Shown piece by piece: positions 1 to 6,912 of a stretch of 24,419 nt of DNA. Position numbers and translations under genes: made by a program. The notes below the pieces were generated by a model. It did not search any database, was not told the DNA's origin, and worked only from the letters and a program-made list of their open reading frames with translations. Source of the DNA: JBQTIQ01 sp052387955 (GTDB taxonomy: Bacteria; Actinomycetota; Acidimicrobiia; Acidimicrobiales; JACDCH01). The DNA lies in NCBI GenBank assembly GCA_052387955.1, contig JBQTIQ010000088.1:1-24419 (forward strand), in the 5' to 3' direction. Position 1 is the stretch's first letter, and each line of letters starts with the position of its first letter.

Positions 1-687
1 GCCCTCGAGGACCAGCACTTCAACCTCGACCGGCCCGAGCTCGACACCGCCGACGACGAGACCGGCGTCGGGTTCGGTGCCCTGGTCGAGGGCAGCGCCC
101 GGACCATCGAGGACCGCTACGCCGACACCCTCACCCCCGCCGAACAGGCCAGGTCGTTCGAGGAGCAGTTCGACCTGCTCGACATCTCGCCCGACCTCCT
201 CCGTTTGCCCCAGGTCCTGCTCAACCTGCTGGAGTGGCCCTACAGCCAGGGCCCCGAGCTGGTCGGCGCCATCCTCGCCGACGGCGGCCAGGCCCGGCTC
301 GACGCCGCCTACCCGGCGCCGCCGACCACCAGCGAACAGGCCTCCCATCCCGACAAGTACCTCGAAGGGGAGGGTGCGGCGGCGCTGCCGTTCCCGGCCT
401 CGGACGTGGGCGCGGCAGCCGAGCAGGGCGCGCTGGGCCAACTGTTGATCGCCTACCTGCTCGACGACGTGGACGGTGTTGACGCCGCCGTCGAAGGCTG
501 GGGGGGCGACCGTTACGTCACCTGGACCGACGGCCAGGGCCGCACCTGCCTGCGCGACGTCGTCGTCGGCGATACCGCCCAGGACACCGCCGAGCTGGCG
601 GCGGCCCTCGGCCAGTGGGCGGCGGCCAGCGGCGCCACCGTCGAGGCACCGGCCGACGGCCCCGTCACCTTCACCAGCTGCAGCTGA
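1..687 (+). CDS. Peptidase-like protein, 3' part only (5' end outside window)
   Basis: The frame is open from base 1 to a TGA at 685-687, giving 228 residues without a start. The first residues read ALEDQHFNLD. In a family of actinobacterial exported zinc peptidases and lipoproteins, a stretch like this directly follows an HExxH-type motif (HELTHALxDQHF), so the window probably opens just after the zinc site. The rest is mostly acidic and helical: a segment rich in Asp/Glu, an LLNLLEWPYSQGPELV segment, then a C-terminal alpha/beta part ending FTSCS. The catalytic motif itself is not visible, so the peptidase call rests on recall of the flanking sequence. A hairpin follows the stop, and the next gene is convergent. 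Confidence 0.6.
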   Translation, partial: ALEDQHFNLDRPELDTADDETGVGFGALVEGSARTIEDRYADTLTPAEQARSFEEQFDLLDISPDLLRLPQVLLNLLEWPYSQGPELVGAILADGGQARLDAAYPAPPTTSEQASHPDKYLEGEGAAALPFPASDVGAAAEQGALGQLLIAYLLDDVDGVDAAVEGWGGDRYVTWTDGQGRTCLRDVVVGDTAQDTAELAAALGQWAAASGATVEAPADGPVTFTSCS

Positions 688-697
688 ACGCCCGGCG

Positions 698-721
698 CGA
701 GCACCTCCGGTCCCGTGCTCG
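698..721. terminator. Hairpin between convergent genes
   Basis: Perfect 7-bp arms CGAGCAC and GTGCTCG enclose a 10-nt loop in the 55-bp gap between two convergent genes. There is no T run, so it is a possible intrinsic terminator for either strand, not a proven one. Confidence 0.45.
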
Positions 722-742
722 ATCGAGGGCGGTCGAAGGCAC

Positions 743-1282
743 CTACGCGATGTCCACGCCGTCGAGGAGCAGGTTGACCTCGGGGACGGCCCGGGCCCGG
801 CGGGTGTAGGCGCCGAGCACGACGTAGAGGCAGAACGCCCGACCGGCGACGGTGAAGAACTTCTGGGCCCCGCCCTGGCCGTCGAGCAGCCGCTGCAGCG
901 CGGTGGGGGAGAAGTCGTCGGCCCGCACCCGGGGGAGCCCCTCGGCGTCGGCGAACAGGGCGGTGGCGGCGCTGGCCCGGTCGTACTCGAAGATGACCAC
1001 GAGCACGCCGGCGCGGGACATGACCTCGACCGCGCCGCCGCCGAAGTCGCCCACCACCGTCGGCAAGGCGAAGTTGGCCGCGTGGACCAGGGCGCCGCCG
1101 TCGGGCGGGGGCGGGGAAGCGACCGACGCCGCCGACCGGAGCTGGACGGCGCCGGCGCCGGGCCCGGACGCTTCGCCGGCCGGCGCCGGGCCCGAGGCCC
1201 GGCCAGTGATCCGGGCCTCCCACCCGGGGGGCAGCCGGATCGAGATGCCCTGCTGCGCGATCACCGGCCGGCGCCCGCTCAA
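743..1282 (-). CDS. Conserved hypothetical protein at the end of the mau-like operon
   Basis: The product is 179 residues from a TTG start; a GTG at 1264 (seven codons in, giving MIAQQGISIRLPPGWEARI) is an equally good start. I see no strong ribosome-binding site for either. It has no signal peptide, membrane segment or cysteine pair. The opening ISIRLPPGWEARI followed by a middle FALPTVVGDFGGGAVEVM resembles a soluble actinobacterial family of unknown function that I recall next to MauE/redoxin clusters. It lies 37 bp after the stop of the membrane protein gene on the same strand, so it is probably the last gene of that operon. The product is partly Ala/Pro-rich between residues 25 and 55. 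No function is assigned. Confidence 0.7.
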   Translation of the reverse strand: MSGRRPVIAQQGISIRLPPGWEARITGRASGPAPAGEASGPGAGAVQLRSAASVASPPPPDGGALVHAANFALPTVVGDFGGGAVEVMSRAGVLVVIFEYDRASAATALFADAEGLPRVRADDFSPTALQRLLDGQGGAQKFFTVAGRAFCLYVVLGAYTRRARAVPEVNLLLDGVDIA

Positions 1283-1319
1283 CGTGCTGTGGTGGTCGCG
1301 GCCAGGCGCGCCGGCCAGC

Positions 1320-1931
1320 TCATGAGAGCGCCACCGCCGTCACCGCCGCCACCATGACGACAGCCTGGGTGGCCACCGTGGCCCGGCGCGCCAGCCGGGC
1401 CCGGCGGGCGAGGTCCCGGTGCAATCGGCGGAGGTGTTCGCCGTCGACCACCGGGGCGGCGGCGAGGATCGACAGGCCACGGACCGTACCGAAGGCGAAA
1501 CCGATGGCGATGGCCCCCGGGACGCTGCCGGCCGCTGCCGCCAGCAGGGAGAGGGCGAGGGTGCCGTACACGGCCGCGGTGGTCACGATCGTCGATGCCC
1601 CCAGCCCGAGCTGGAAGCCGAACCCGATGCCGTAGACCCATCCCCGGTACCGGTCGAGCCAGCTCTCGTCGACCTGGCGGCGCACGGTGGGCAGCCGTAT
1701 CCCGCCCACTTGCAGGTCGAAGGCGGCCCCCAGGGCCGCCACCGCCACCATGCACCCGCCGACCACGGCCGCCGGCGGGCCGAGGAGCGCCCGCACCGCG
1801 GCACCCAGCGCGGCGCCGGCCGTCCCCGCCACCAGGCCGCCGGCGGTCGAGCCGACGACGAAGGCCACCGCGGTGGTCGCGAACCGGTTGTGCCGTCCCC
1901 GCTCCCCGAGAGGGGTGATGCTGGCCAGCAT
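1320..1931 (-). CDS. Polytopic membrane protein of the mau-like operon (CcdA/DsbD-like by position)
   Basis: The product is 203 residues with about five or six hydrophobic segments, roughly at 22-45, 50-72, 103-125, 128-150 and 180-202. It opens MLASITPLGERGRHNRF and then has a Gly/Ala-rich first helix, an opening I recall from actinobacterial membrane proteins beside MauE and redoxin genes. It has no CxxC and only one cysteine, so it lacks the paired membrane cysteines of true CcdA/DsbD. A role in passing electrons or scaffolding a redox partner is inferred from context only. The gene follows the MauD-like gene on the same strand with an ~80-bp gap. The ATG at 1931 has a purine-rich GAGGCGAG a few bases upstream. 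Confidence 0.75.
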   Translation of the reverse strand: MLASITPLGERGRHNRFATTAVAFVVGSTAGGLVAGTAGAALGAAVRALLGPPAAVVGGCMVAVAALGAAFDLQVGGIRLPTVRRQVDESWLDRYRGWVYGIGFGFQLGLGASTIVTTAAVYGTLALSLLAAAAGSVPGAIAIGFAFGTVRGLSILAAAPVVDGEHLRRLHRDLARRARLARRATVATQAVVMVAAVTAVALS

Positions 1932-1940
1932 CGACTCGCC

Positions 1941-2015
1941 TCACGGCGACCACGTCGAACGGACGGCGCCGGCGACCGCGGTCACCACGCCGGCCCACAC
2001 CACCACCGCGATCAA
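1941..2015 (-). CDS. Possible small membrane peptide overlapping the MauD-like stop
   Basis: A 24-codon frame starts at a TTG whose last two bases are shared with the TGA of the MauD-like gene (TTGA). It encodes one hydrophobic helix, beginning LIAVVVWAGVVTAVAG, and ends in STWSP ten bases before the next gene. The same frame stays hydrophobic a little further upstream (RPAWWAGAA), where no start codon is available. It could be a translationally coupled one-helix peptide, the relic of a longer membrane tail of MauD, or chance. No ribosome-binding site was identified. Confidence 0.25.
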   Translation of the reverse strand: MIAVVVWAGVVTAVAGAVRSTWSP

Positions 2016-2818
2016 CGCTGCACCCGCCCACCAGGCTGGTCGAACCGATGGAGGGTGGGATGGCCGGGCTCGATGCCGGCCGCACGCAACTCGGCGTCGA
2101 CCCGCCCGGCCCGAGCCTCGCCGCCGCCGGCGGCCCGGCGGTCGGCGCCGCCCTGGCCCGGTCCGGCGGCGACGTCGGTGTCGACCAGGCCGGCGTCGGC
2201 GAGCGACTGGCCCATCAGGTTGCGCACCTGGTCCCAGGTCGCCGCCGCACCTTCGCCCACCACCTGGCCGGTCGTTCCCTCGACGAGCACGAAATAGGGA
2301 GCCACCGGCACGCCGTAGGCCTCCCATGCCTCGCTCGACAGCACGGTGGGCACCGACCGGGGCGCAAGCCGGCGCAGGGCCGCCGGGCTCTCGGCCTCCG
2401 CGCCCTTGGTCACCACCACCAGCCGGGACCGTCCCGGTACGTCGATGGCTTCACCGTCGAACGCCTCCCAGAAGCCCCGGCAGGTCAGGCAGCTGCTGGT
2501 GAGGAAGGCCAGCAGGGTCATCCGGCCAGGGCCGAGCACCGCCACGCTGACGGCGTCGCCGCCGGGGTTGGTGCCGATCAGGTCGAAGCCGGTGGCGGCC
2601 CGGTGCCCGGGGCCGGCCCGGTGCCCGGGGCCGGCCAGCCCGGCCTGGGTGCGCCGGCGAGGTGCGCGCTCGTCGGTCGAGTCGGGACGGGACGGGTCGA
2701 GGTTGACGTCGAGATCGTGCAGTGCCCTCAGGATCTCGGCATGCGTGCGAAGGAGCCCGGCCACCAGGACCCCGAGGAGACCGACGGCGACGGCCAGCAA
2801 CGTGACCAGCGCGACCAT
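2012..2818 (-). CDS. MauD-like membrane-anchored thioredoxin-fold protein
   Basis: The product is 268 residues with an N-terminal membrane anchor (about 2-25), a Pro/Arg-rich linker and a thioredoxin-fold domain. The active site is SSCLTCRGFWE, a CxxC with Leu-Thr between the cysteines, and a cis-proline region lies at RSVPTVL. The C-terminal ending DAELRAAGIEPGHPTL resembles actinobacterial MauD/redoxin homologues as I recall them. In methylamine dehydrogenase biogenesis, MauD with MauE is needed to fold or stabilise the disulfide-rich light chain. Here the ATG overlaps the stop of the light-chain-like gene by four bases (ATGA), so translation is probably coupled and the Cys-rich protein is the likely client. 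The linker carries a duplicated AGPGHR hexapeptide. Confidence 0.85.
   Translation of the reverse strand: MVALVTLLAVAVGLLGVLVAGLLRTHAEILRALHDLDVNLDPSRPDSTDERAPRRRTQAGLAGPGHRAGPGHRAATGFDLIGTNPGGDAVSVAVLGPGRMTLLAFLTSSCLTCRGFWEAFDGEAIDVPGRSRLVVVTKGAEAESPAALRRLAPRSVPTVLSSEAWEAYGVPVAPYFVLVEGTTGQVVGEGAAATWDQVRNLMGQSLADAGLVDTDVAAGPGQGGADRRAAGGGEARAGRVDAELRAAGIEPGHPTLHRFDQPGGRVQR
2597..2636. repeat. Exact 18-bp tandem duplication inside the MauD-like gene
   Basis: The 18-bp unit at 2597-2614 is repeated exactly at 2615-2632, followed by four more bases of a third unit. It stays in frame and encodes the doubled hexapeptide AGPGHR in the linker between membrane anchor and thioredoxin domain. It is a likely slippage site with little effect on folding. 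Confidence 0.8.
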
Positions 2819-4137
2819 CAGCGGGCGACCACGATCCCGTCGGGCGTACCGGGGCCGAGGACCGGTCCCAGGACCGGTATGTCGCCCAGCGACGGCGCCG
2901 CCACCCGGCCCACGAGGGGCACGTCGGTGGGGTCTCCGTAGCCGAAGTCGAACTGAGCCGTGCCCGAGCGGTGGTCGTTGGTCAGGAACCAGCGGCCGGC
3001 CCTGTACACCCCGGGCGAGTCGTGACCGAGACCGTCCCAGTCACCGACCACGGGCACGTCACCGGGATCGCCGAAGCCGAAGGAGCGGTCGGCGGCGCCG
3101 GTGGTGTGCGACAGGCGCACGTACCAGGTCCCGGCCCGGACCACGGCGACCGTGTCGAAGGTGGCTCCGGCGGTCCACCGGCCGGCGACGGCACGGTCGC
3201 CGGGGTCGCCGAAGGCGAACTGGGCGGCGACCGCCGGCGCCGTGTTGGCCGACGCCAGCAGGAACTGGTTGCCCCGCTGGACGCCGACGGTGTCGGTCCC
3301 GTCTCCGTTCCAGTCGCCCACGATGGGCCAGTCGCCCGGTTCGCCGAAAGTGAAGCTGTGGTCGGCGGGGCCGGCACTCAGTCTGTTGCGCAGCAGGTAG
3401 AGGTTGCCCCGCTTGACCCCGGGCGTGGCCACCCCGTCCCCGTTCCAGTCCCCGAGGAGGGGTACGTCGCCGGGGGCGCCGAAGGGGAAGGAGAAATCGG
3501 CGACACCGCCCGACGGTCCCCGCCTCACGTACCACTCGGCCAAGGCCATGGGCCGGCCGCCGTTGGGCGGTGGCTGCAGGCAGGGGGCGTCGTGGAAGAG
3601 GGTGTTCTGGTCGGTGGCCGGCGTCGTCGTGCACGTCGGGTCGAGCTGCCACGGTGGGGTGCACGTGACCACCCGGCACATGATGGCACCCATCGCCCGG
3701 ATCTCCTGGTGGCACTGCCCGTAGCGGAACACGGTGCAGCACGACTTGCGGTTGTTGCAGTTGCCCTGGGCGCACCCGCAGGTGCAGGGGTTGGCCCCGG
3801 GCAGGACGTTGCAGTCGAGGTAGTACCGGGGGCCGGCGCACAGGGTCGAGCCGTCGGCCTTCCACCAGCCCCCGAGGGCGGTACCGGCCGGGCAGGTGTT
3901 CTGACCGGTGAGCGTGCAGCAGAACTCGGTGTAGCCGTCGCAGCACAATGCCCCGCAGTCGCAGGCCGAGCCCGAGCAGTTGCACACCGCGGCGTAGGCC
4001 GACCGAGGGTGCAGGGCGAAATCGAGGGGGGCGGCGGCCAGCGCGGTACCGGCGACGGCCGTGCGGGCCAGGAACCCGCGCCGGCTGGTCCGCGCCCCCA
4101 GCACCCCCGCAGCCCGTTCGGCCAACCGGCGGCTCAT
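2818..4137 (-). CDS. Tat-exported Cys-rich protein: methylamine dehydrogenase light-chain-like domain fused to FG-GAP-like repeats
   Basis: The product is 439 residues from the ATG at 4137, which has GGGAG ten bases upstream; a longer frame from 4203 lacks signal logic. Residues 17-27 are a Tat motif (SRRGFLA) followed by a hydrophobic stretch and a likely cleavage near AYAA at 47-50. Residues 51-190 contain 22 cysteines, including CNC, CDC, two CC pairs, CTCGC and CC. They resemble the methylamine dehydrogenase light chain, especially NTCPAGTALGGWW and the later MGAIMC. W92 can match one Trp of the TTQ cofactor, but the second Trp position appears to be Met153, so TTQ catalysis is doubtful. 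Residues ~219-410 hold five ~45-residue repeats of the type FGDPGDVPVVGDWNGDG, like FG-GAP/propeller blades; the third lacks the Asp-rich loop. The MauD-like gene overlaps its stop and MauE lies upstream, which suggests dedicated maturation. The substrate is unknown. Confidence 0.8.
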   Translation of the reverse strand: MSRRLAERAAGVLGARTSRRGFLARTAVAGTALAAAPLDFALHPRSAYAAVCNCSGSACDCGALCCDGYTEFCCTLTGQNTCPAGTALGGWWKADGSTLCAGPRYYLDCNVLPGANPCTCGCAQGNCNNRKSCCTVFRYGQCHQEIRAMGAIMCRVVTCTPPWQLDPTCTTTPATDQNTLFHDAPCLQPPPNGGRPMALAEWYVRRGPSGGVADFSFPFGAPGDVPLLGDWNGDGVATPGVKRGNLYLLRNRLSAGPADHSFTFGEPGDWPIVGDWNGDGTDTVGVQRGNQFLLASANTAPAVAAQFAFGDPGDRAVAGRWTAGATFDTVAVVRAGTWYVRLSHTTGAADRSFGFGDPGDVPVVGDWDGLGHDSPGVYRAGRWFLTNDHRSGTAQFDFGYGDPTDVPLVGRVAAPSLGDIPVLGPVLGPGTPDGIVVAR

Positions 4138-4190
4138 GGCGTCACCGCTCCCGCCGTCTGGAGTGCGAGTGAAGGGAGCGCTCCAGGTCG

Positions 4191-4246
4191 ACGGCGCGAG
4201 CACCAGCTCGCCCGGCGGCGATAGGTGTGGGGCGCAGCCCCACGGG
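4191..4246 (-). repeat. Dispersed hairpin repeat, copy R4
   Basis: Read on the minus strand, this has the order of the family: a GTGGGGC-type hairpin (GTGGGG/CCCCAC around CGCAG), then ATCGCCG, then a CGGGCGAGCTGG...CTCGC block. It is more diverged than R1-R3. It occupies most of the 130-bp gap between the MauE gene and the Cys-rich protein gene and could attenuate read-through. Confidence 0.5.
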
Positions 4247-4267
4247 AGGACTGCCCGGCCGGGGTCG

Positions 4268-4783
4268 TCAACGGGCCGCCGCCAGCGCTTGCGGTAGCGC
4301 CGTCAGCACCAGGTAGCACAGGTAGGCTCCGAGGCCGACCAGGGCCAGGAACGGGGCGCCAGCGGCGGGCTGGTGGGACAGGGTGCCGGCCAGGGAAGGG
4401 GCCGAAGTCGCCGCCGTGGCCAGCGCCACCGTCGCCAGCGCCGTGTTGAGCACCACGTGGGCCGCGCTCGGCGGCGTCTCGACCTCGCCGAAGCAACCGC
4501 ATGACGAGACCGCCCCGCCGGCGTGCATGGCCACCACGACGAAGCCGGCGAACGCCAGGTAGGCCACGCCCACCACCGCGGCGAGGGCCTGGGCCCCGCT
4601 GACGACGGCACCGGCTCCGAGGGCGACCTCGCCCACGCCGAGGGCGCGGACGAGGACCGCCGGTACCGGCAGCCCGACACCGCGCAGGGCGCCGGCGGTG
4701 GGCGCAGGGCGGACGACCTTGAAGCCGCCCCCGACCGCGAGCAGCACCGATGCCACCGCGAAGGGCCCGACCAACGCTTCCAC
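4268..4783 (-). CDS. mauE: MauE/DoxX-type redox-associated membrane protein
   Basis: The product is 171 residues from GTG at 4783 with four to five hydrophobic segments, about 5-22, 43-62, 66-86, 105-125 and 142-165. The loop motif SSCGCFGEVETPPSAAHVVLN lies at ~93-113; CGCFG is the conserved cysteine signature of MauE-type proteins. MauE is a membrane protein required with MauD for maturation of the methylamine dehydrogenase light chain. Here it is the first gene of a minus-strand cluster that continues with the Cys-rich light-chain-like protein and a MauD homologue. A TAGAGT box lies 7 nt before the GTG, so the mRNA is probably leaderless. No genes for a MADH heavy chain, MauG or amicyanin are in the window, so methylamine use itself is not supported. 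Confidence 0.85.
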   Translation of the reverse strand: MEALVGPFAVASVLLAVGGGFKVVRPAPTAGALRGVGLPVPAVLVRALGVGEVALGAGAVVSGAQALAAVVGVAYLAFAGFVVVAMHAGGAVSSCGCFGEVETPPSAAHVVLNTALATVALATAATSAPSLAGTLSHQPAAGAPFLALVGLGAYLCYLVLTALPQALAAAR

Positions 4784-4790
4784 CGGCCCG

Positions 4791-4796
4791 ACTCTA
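4791..4796 (-). promoter_or_regulatory. -10 box of a leaderless promoter for the MauE gene
   Basis: TAGAGT on the minus strand ends 7 nt before the GTG start, the spacing expected when transcription begins at the start codon. No good -35 is visible. Confidence 0.5.
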
Positions 4797-4799
4797 ACT

Positions 4800-4859
4800 G
4801 GGGGGCTGCGCCCACCCGGCCCCGATCGCCGCCCGGCTCCCTGGCGGTCGCTCGGTCGG
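4800..4859 (+). repeat. Dispersed hairpin repeat, copy R1
   Basis: It begins with GGGGGGCTGCGCCC and then has CCCCGATCGCCGCCCGGCT and CCCTGGCGGTCGCTCGGTCGG. These blocks occur in the same order at 14005-14065 and 15372-15431. This copy lies between the divergent MauE and SDR genes, directly next to a long inverted repeat. Confidence 0.75.
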
Positions 4860-4860
4860 C

Positions 4861-4916
4861 ATCTGCTCGGTCCCGGAACTTGTCACAACGTCAAGAATTC
4901 TCAGGACCGAGCAGAT
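4861..4916. repeat. Perfect 13-bp inverted repeat with AT-rich loop
   Basis: The left arm ATCTGCTCGGTCC (4861-4873) and right arm GGACCGAGCAGAT (4904-4916) are exact inverse copies around a 30-nt loop. The loop is AT-rich for this window and contains GAATTC and an imperfect CTTG...CAAG dyad. It lies between divergent genes, so it could be an operator, a transcript hairpin, or the end of a small mobile repeat joined to R1. Confidence 0.85.
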
Positions 4917-4978
4917 CTAACGGGAGCCCACCAACGGGCCGGCCGCCCAGTGGCCGGTGGCCCGGCCCGGCCGGGGCG

Positions 4979-5031
4979 AGGACGGGCCCCGGCTCGGTGA
5001 GCGGCGCGCAACCAGTCCTGGCCTGAGCCCT
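4979..5031 (+). repeat. 53-bp promoter-proximal box, copy A
   Basis: Aligned by eye without gaps, 47 of 53 bases match the minus strand of 12211-12263. The most conserved end is CAACCAGTYCTGGCSTGAGCCCT, and an 18-nt part of it recurs at 12356-12373. In this copy the box runs straight into the -10 element of the SDR gene. Confidence 0.75.
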
Positions 5032-5037
5032 TAGGTT
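5032..5037 (+). promoter_or_regulatory. -10 box of a leaderless promoter for the SDR gene
   Basis: TAGGTT ends 6 nt before the GTG start at 5044. No Shine-Dalgarno sequence lies between, so a leaderless transcript is likely. Confidence 0.55.
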
Positions 5038-5043
5038 GAGCCG

Positions 5044-5823
5044 GTGCCGACGCTCGACGTGTTCGCCCCCTTTCGTCTCGACGACCGGGTCGCGGTGGTC
5101 ACCGGGGCTTCGAGCGGGCTCGGTGCCCGTTTCGCCCGGGTGCTCCACGGCGCCGGCGCCACCGTCGTCGGAGTCGCCCGCCGCGCCGACCGGCTCGACG
5201 CCCTCGTCGCCGACGTAGGTGACGGCCGGTTGGTGGCGATGGCGTGCGACGTCGCCGACGAGACCGCCTGCGACACGATGATGGCGGCCGTCGTCGAACG
5301 GTTCGGCCGGGTCGACGTGCTCGTCAACAACGCCGGCATGAGCGGCCCGCACCCGGCCGAGGACGAGCCCATGGAGCATTGGCGCCGGATGTTCGACGTC
5401 AACGTCCACGGCCTGTTCCATCTGTCCCAGCTGGCGGCCCGGGACATGCTGGGGCGGGGCCGGCCCGGTTCGATCGTGAACCTGGCGTCGGTCCTCGGCC
5501 TGGTCGCCTCGGCGCCGGTGAAGCACGCGTCGTACTGCGCCACCAAGGGGGCGGTCGTCAACCTCACCCGCGAGCTGGCGGCCCAGTGGGCCCGCAAGGG
5601 CGTGCGGGTCAATGCCCTCGCCCCGGGCTGGTTCCCCTCCGAGATGACCGCCGGCATGGTCGACGACGAACGCTCGACGGCGTGGGTGAAGGCCAACTGC
5701 CCGATGGGCCGCTACGGCGAGAACCACGAGCTCGACGGTGCCCTGCTCTTCCTCGCCTCCGACGCCTCGACCTACTGCACCGGCCAGGTCCTCGCCGTCG
5801 ACGGCGGCTGGACGGCACGGTAG
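5044..5823 (+). CDS. Short-chain dehydrogenase/reductase
   Basis: The product is 259 residues, normal for a classical SDR. The Rossmann nucleotide site TGASSGLG is at about residues 20-27, NNAG at ~96-99, the catalytic Ser is in NLASVLG, and YCATK gives the Tyr-Lys pair at ~160-164. The C-terminal SDASTYCTGQVLAVDGGW is the usual FabG-type ending. It catalyses an NAD(P)-dependent oxidation or reduction of an alcohol/ketone; the substrate cannot be read from sequence. The first residues (PTLDVFAPFRLDDRVAVVTG) suggest a gluconate 5-dehydrogenase-like or 3-oxoacyl-reductase-like subgroup, but this is weak. The gene stands alone, divergent from the MauE gene and convergent with the metallopeptidase. 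Confidence 0.9.
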   Translation: MPTLDVFAPFRLDDRVAVVTGASSGLGARFARVLHGAGATVVGVARRADRLDALVADVGDGRLVAMACDVADETACDTMMAAVVERFGRVDVLVNNAGMSGPHPAEDEPMEHWRRMFDVNVHGLFHLSQLAARDMLGRGRPGSIVNLASVLGLVASAPVKHASYCATKGAVVNLTRELAAQWARKGVRVNALAPGWFPSEMTAGMVDDERSTAWVKANCPMGRYGENHELDGALLFLASDASTYCTGQVLAVDGGWTAR

Positions 5824-5890
5824 AGACGGCCGTCTGGCTTCGCCAGGAGGGGCGGTTCCACCCTTTCCCTCGGTGCCGCCGCGCCGTGAG

Positions 5891-6763
5891 CTACAGCGCC
5901 GCGGCACCGAACGTGTCGCAGCTGCCGGCCTGGCCGGAATCGAAGCCGACCCGGAACCAGCGGGTGCGCTGCTCGGCGGAGCCGTGCGTCCAGGTCTCGG
6001 AGTTGACGCCCGCTCCGGCCTGGGCCTGGATGCGGTCGTCGCCCACGGCGGCGGCGGCGTCGAGGCCCTGGGCGATGTCGGCGTCGTCCAGGCGGCCCTC
6101 GGCAAAGGCGGAATGGCCCCACACGCCGGCGAAGCAGTCGGCCTGCAGCTCCTGGCGGATCGACAGGTCGTTGGCCCGGTCGGGATCGTCCCGTTCCTTC
6201 TGGCGGACCTCGTCGCCGATGCCGAGGATGGTCTGGAGGTGGTGGCCGACCTCGTGGGCGATGACGTAGGCCTGGGCGAAGCTGCCCGCCTCGGCATCGC
6301 TCCCCTCGACCCCGAAGCGCCCGGCCAGGTCCCGGAAGAAGCCGAGATCGATGTAGATCAGCCTGTCGGCGGGACAGTAGAAGGGGCCGACCGAGCTGTC
6401 GGCGGCGCCGCAGCCGGTCTGTACGCCGCCGTCGAAGAGCACGACCTTGGTCCGCTCGTAGGTCTGGCCGCTCGAGGCGAAGCTGAACTCCCAGGCGTCC
6501 TGGACGTTGTCGATGACGAACTGGATGAACTGGGTCTGGTCGTCGGTGGCCGTCGACGCCTCGAAGCCGCCGCGGCCACGGGTGCCGATACCGAGATCGG
6601 TCGGGAGCTGGAAACCCCCTCCGCCCCCACCTCCCAGGAAGTTCACCACCAGCGCGATCAGCACGCCCACGACGCCGAGCCCGCCGGCGCCGGCCCCGAT
6701 CCGTGCCCCGCCCCCGCGCCGGTCGATGACCTGGTCGCCGCCTTGGCCCCGGTCCCACCTCAC
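5891..6763 (-). CDS. YpfJ-type neutral zinc metallopeptidase, membrane-anchored
   Basis: The product is 290 residues from GTG at 6763. This start gives the family opening MRW...DxVxDRR, while the longer frame to 6859 reads through a repeat and is unlikely. One membrane helix (~22-44) is followed by a Gly-rich linker and the predicted extracellular peptidase domain. The zinc motif HEVGHH is at 170-175, and the downstream RQELQADCFAGVW is the third-ligand/glutamate region typical of the family. Four cysteines could form two disulfides: C118 and C130 (near GCGAADSSVGPFYC), C in DCFAG, and SCDTFG near the end. The biological substrate is unknown in this family. It is divergent from the ABC-F gene. 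Confidence 0.88.
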   Translation of the reverse strand: MRWDRGQGGDQVIDRRGGGARIGAGAGGLGVVGVLIALVVNFLGGGGGGGFQLPTDLGIGTRGRGGFEASTATDDQTQFIQFVIDNVQDAWEFSFASSGQTYERTKVVLFDGGVQTGCGAADSSVGPFYCPADRLIYIDLGFFRDLAGRFGVEGSDAEAGSFAQAYVIAHEVGHHLQTILGIGDEVRQKERDDPDRANDLSIRQELQADCFAGVWGHSAFAEGRLDDADIAQGLDAAAAVGDDRIQAQAGAGVNSETWTHGSAEQRTRWFRVGFDSGQAGSCDTFGAAAL

Positions 6764-6799
6764 CGCTGAAGTGCGAGCGTGGTGAGCGCCTCGGACCGA

Positions 6800-6852
6800 A
6801 CACGCCGATGCCAGCCCGCCCGGCGGTGACCGGTGGGCGGCGCAGCCCCGCC
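6800..6852 (-). repeat. Dispersed hairpin repeat, degenerate copy R5
   Basis: On the minus strand it reads GGCGGGGCTGCGCCGCC, then CACCGCCGGGCGGGCTGG and a CGGCGTG tail, the same block order as R1-R4 but with many changes. It fills the gap between the divergent metallopeptidase and ABC-F genes. The assignment is tentative. Confidence 0.35.
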
Positions 6853-6912
6853 GGAACACCAGTCCGTTCGTGGTTCGTGGTCAGGGCTCACGGGCTGAAA
6901 GCATGGCACCCC

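Noticed and set aside
1279..2085. Long minus-strand frame of 268 codons
   Set aside because: The product is Arg/Gly-rich and out of frame over the membrane protein, which has the better hydrophobic profile and start; it is a GC-driven shadow.
2048..2941. Long plus-strand frame opposite the MauD-like gene
   Set aside because: It is antisense to a gene with a recognisable CxxC thioredoxin domain and has low-complexity Arg/Gly/Pro composition.
2971..4224. 417-codon plus-strand frame opposite the Cys-rich gene
   Set aside because: Antisense shadow; the minus strand shows a Tat signal, patterned cysteines and repeats, while this frame shows only Gly/Val/Pro-rich sequence.
2818..4783. A functional methylamine dehydrogenase operon
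   Set aside because: There is no heavy chain, MauG or electron acceptor gene, and one TTQ tryptophan seems missing; only the maturation-type genes are supported.
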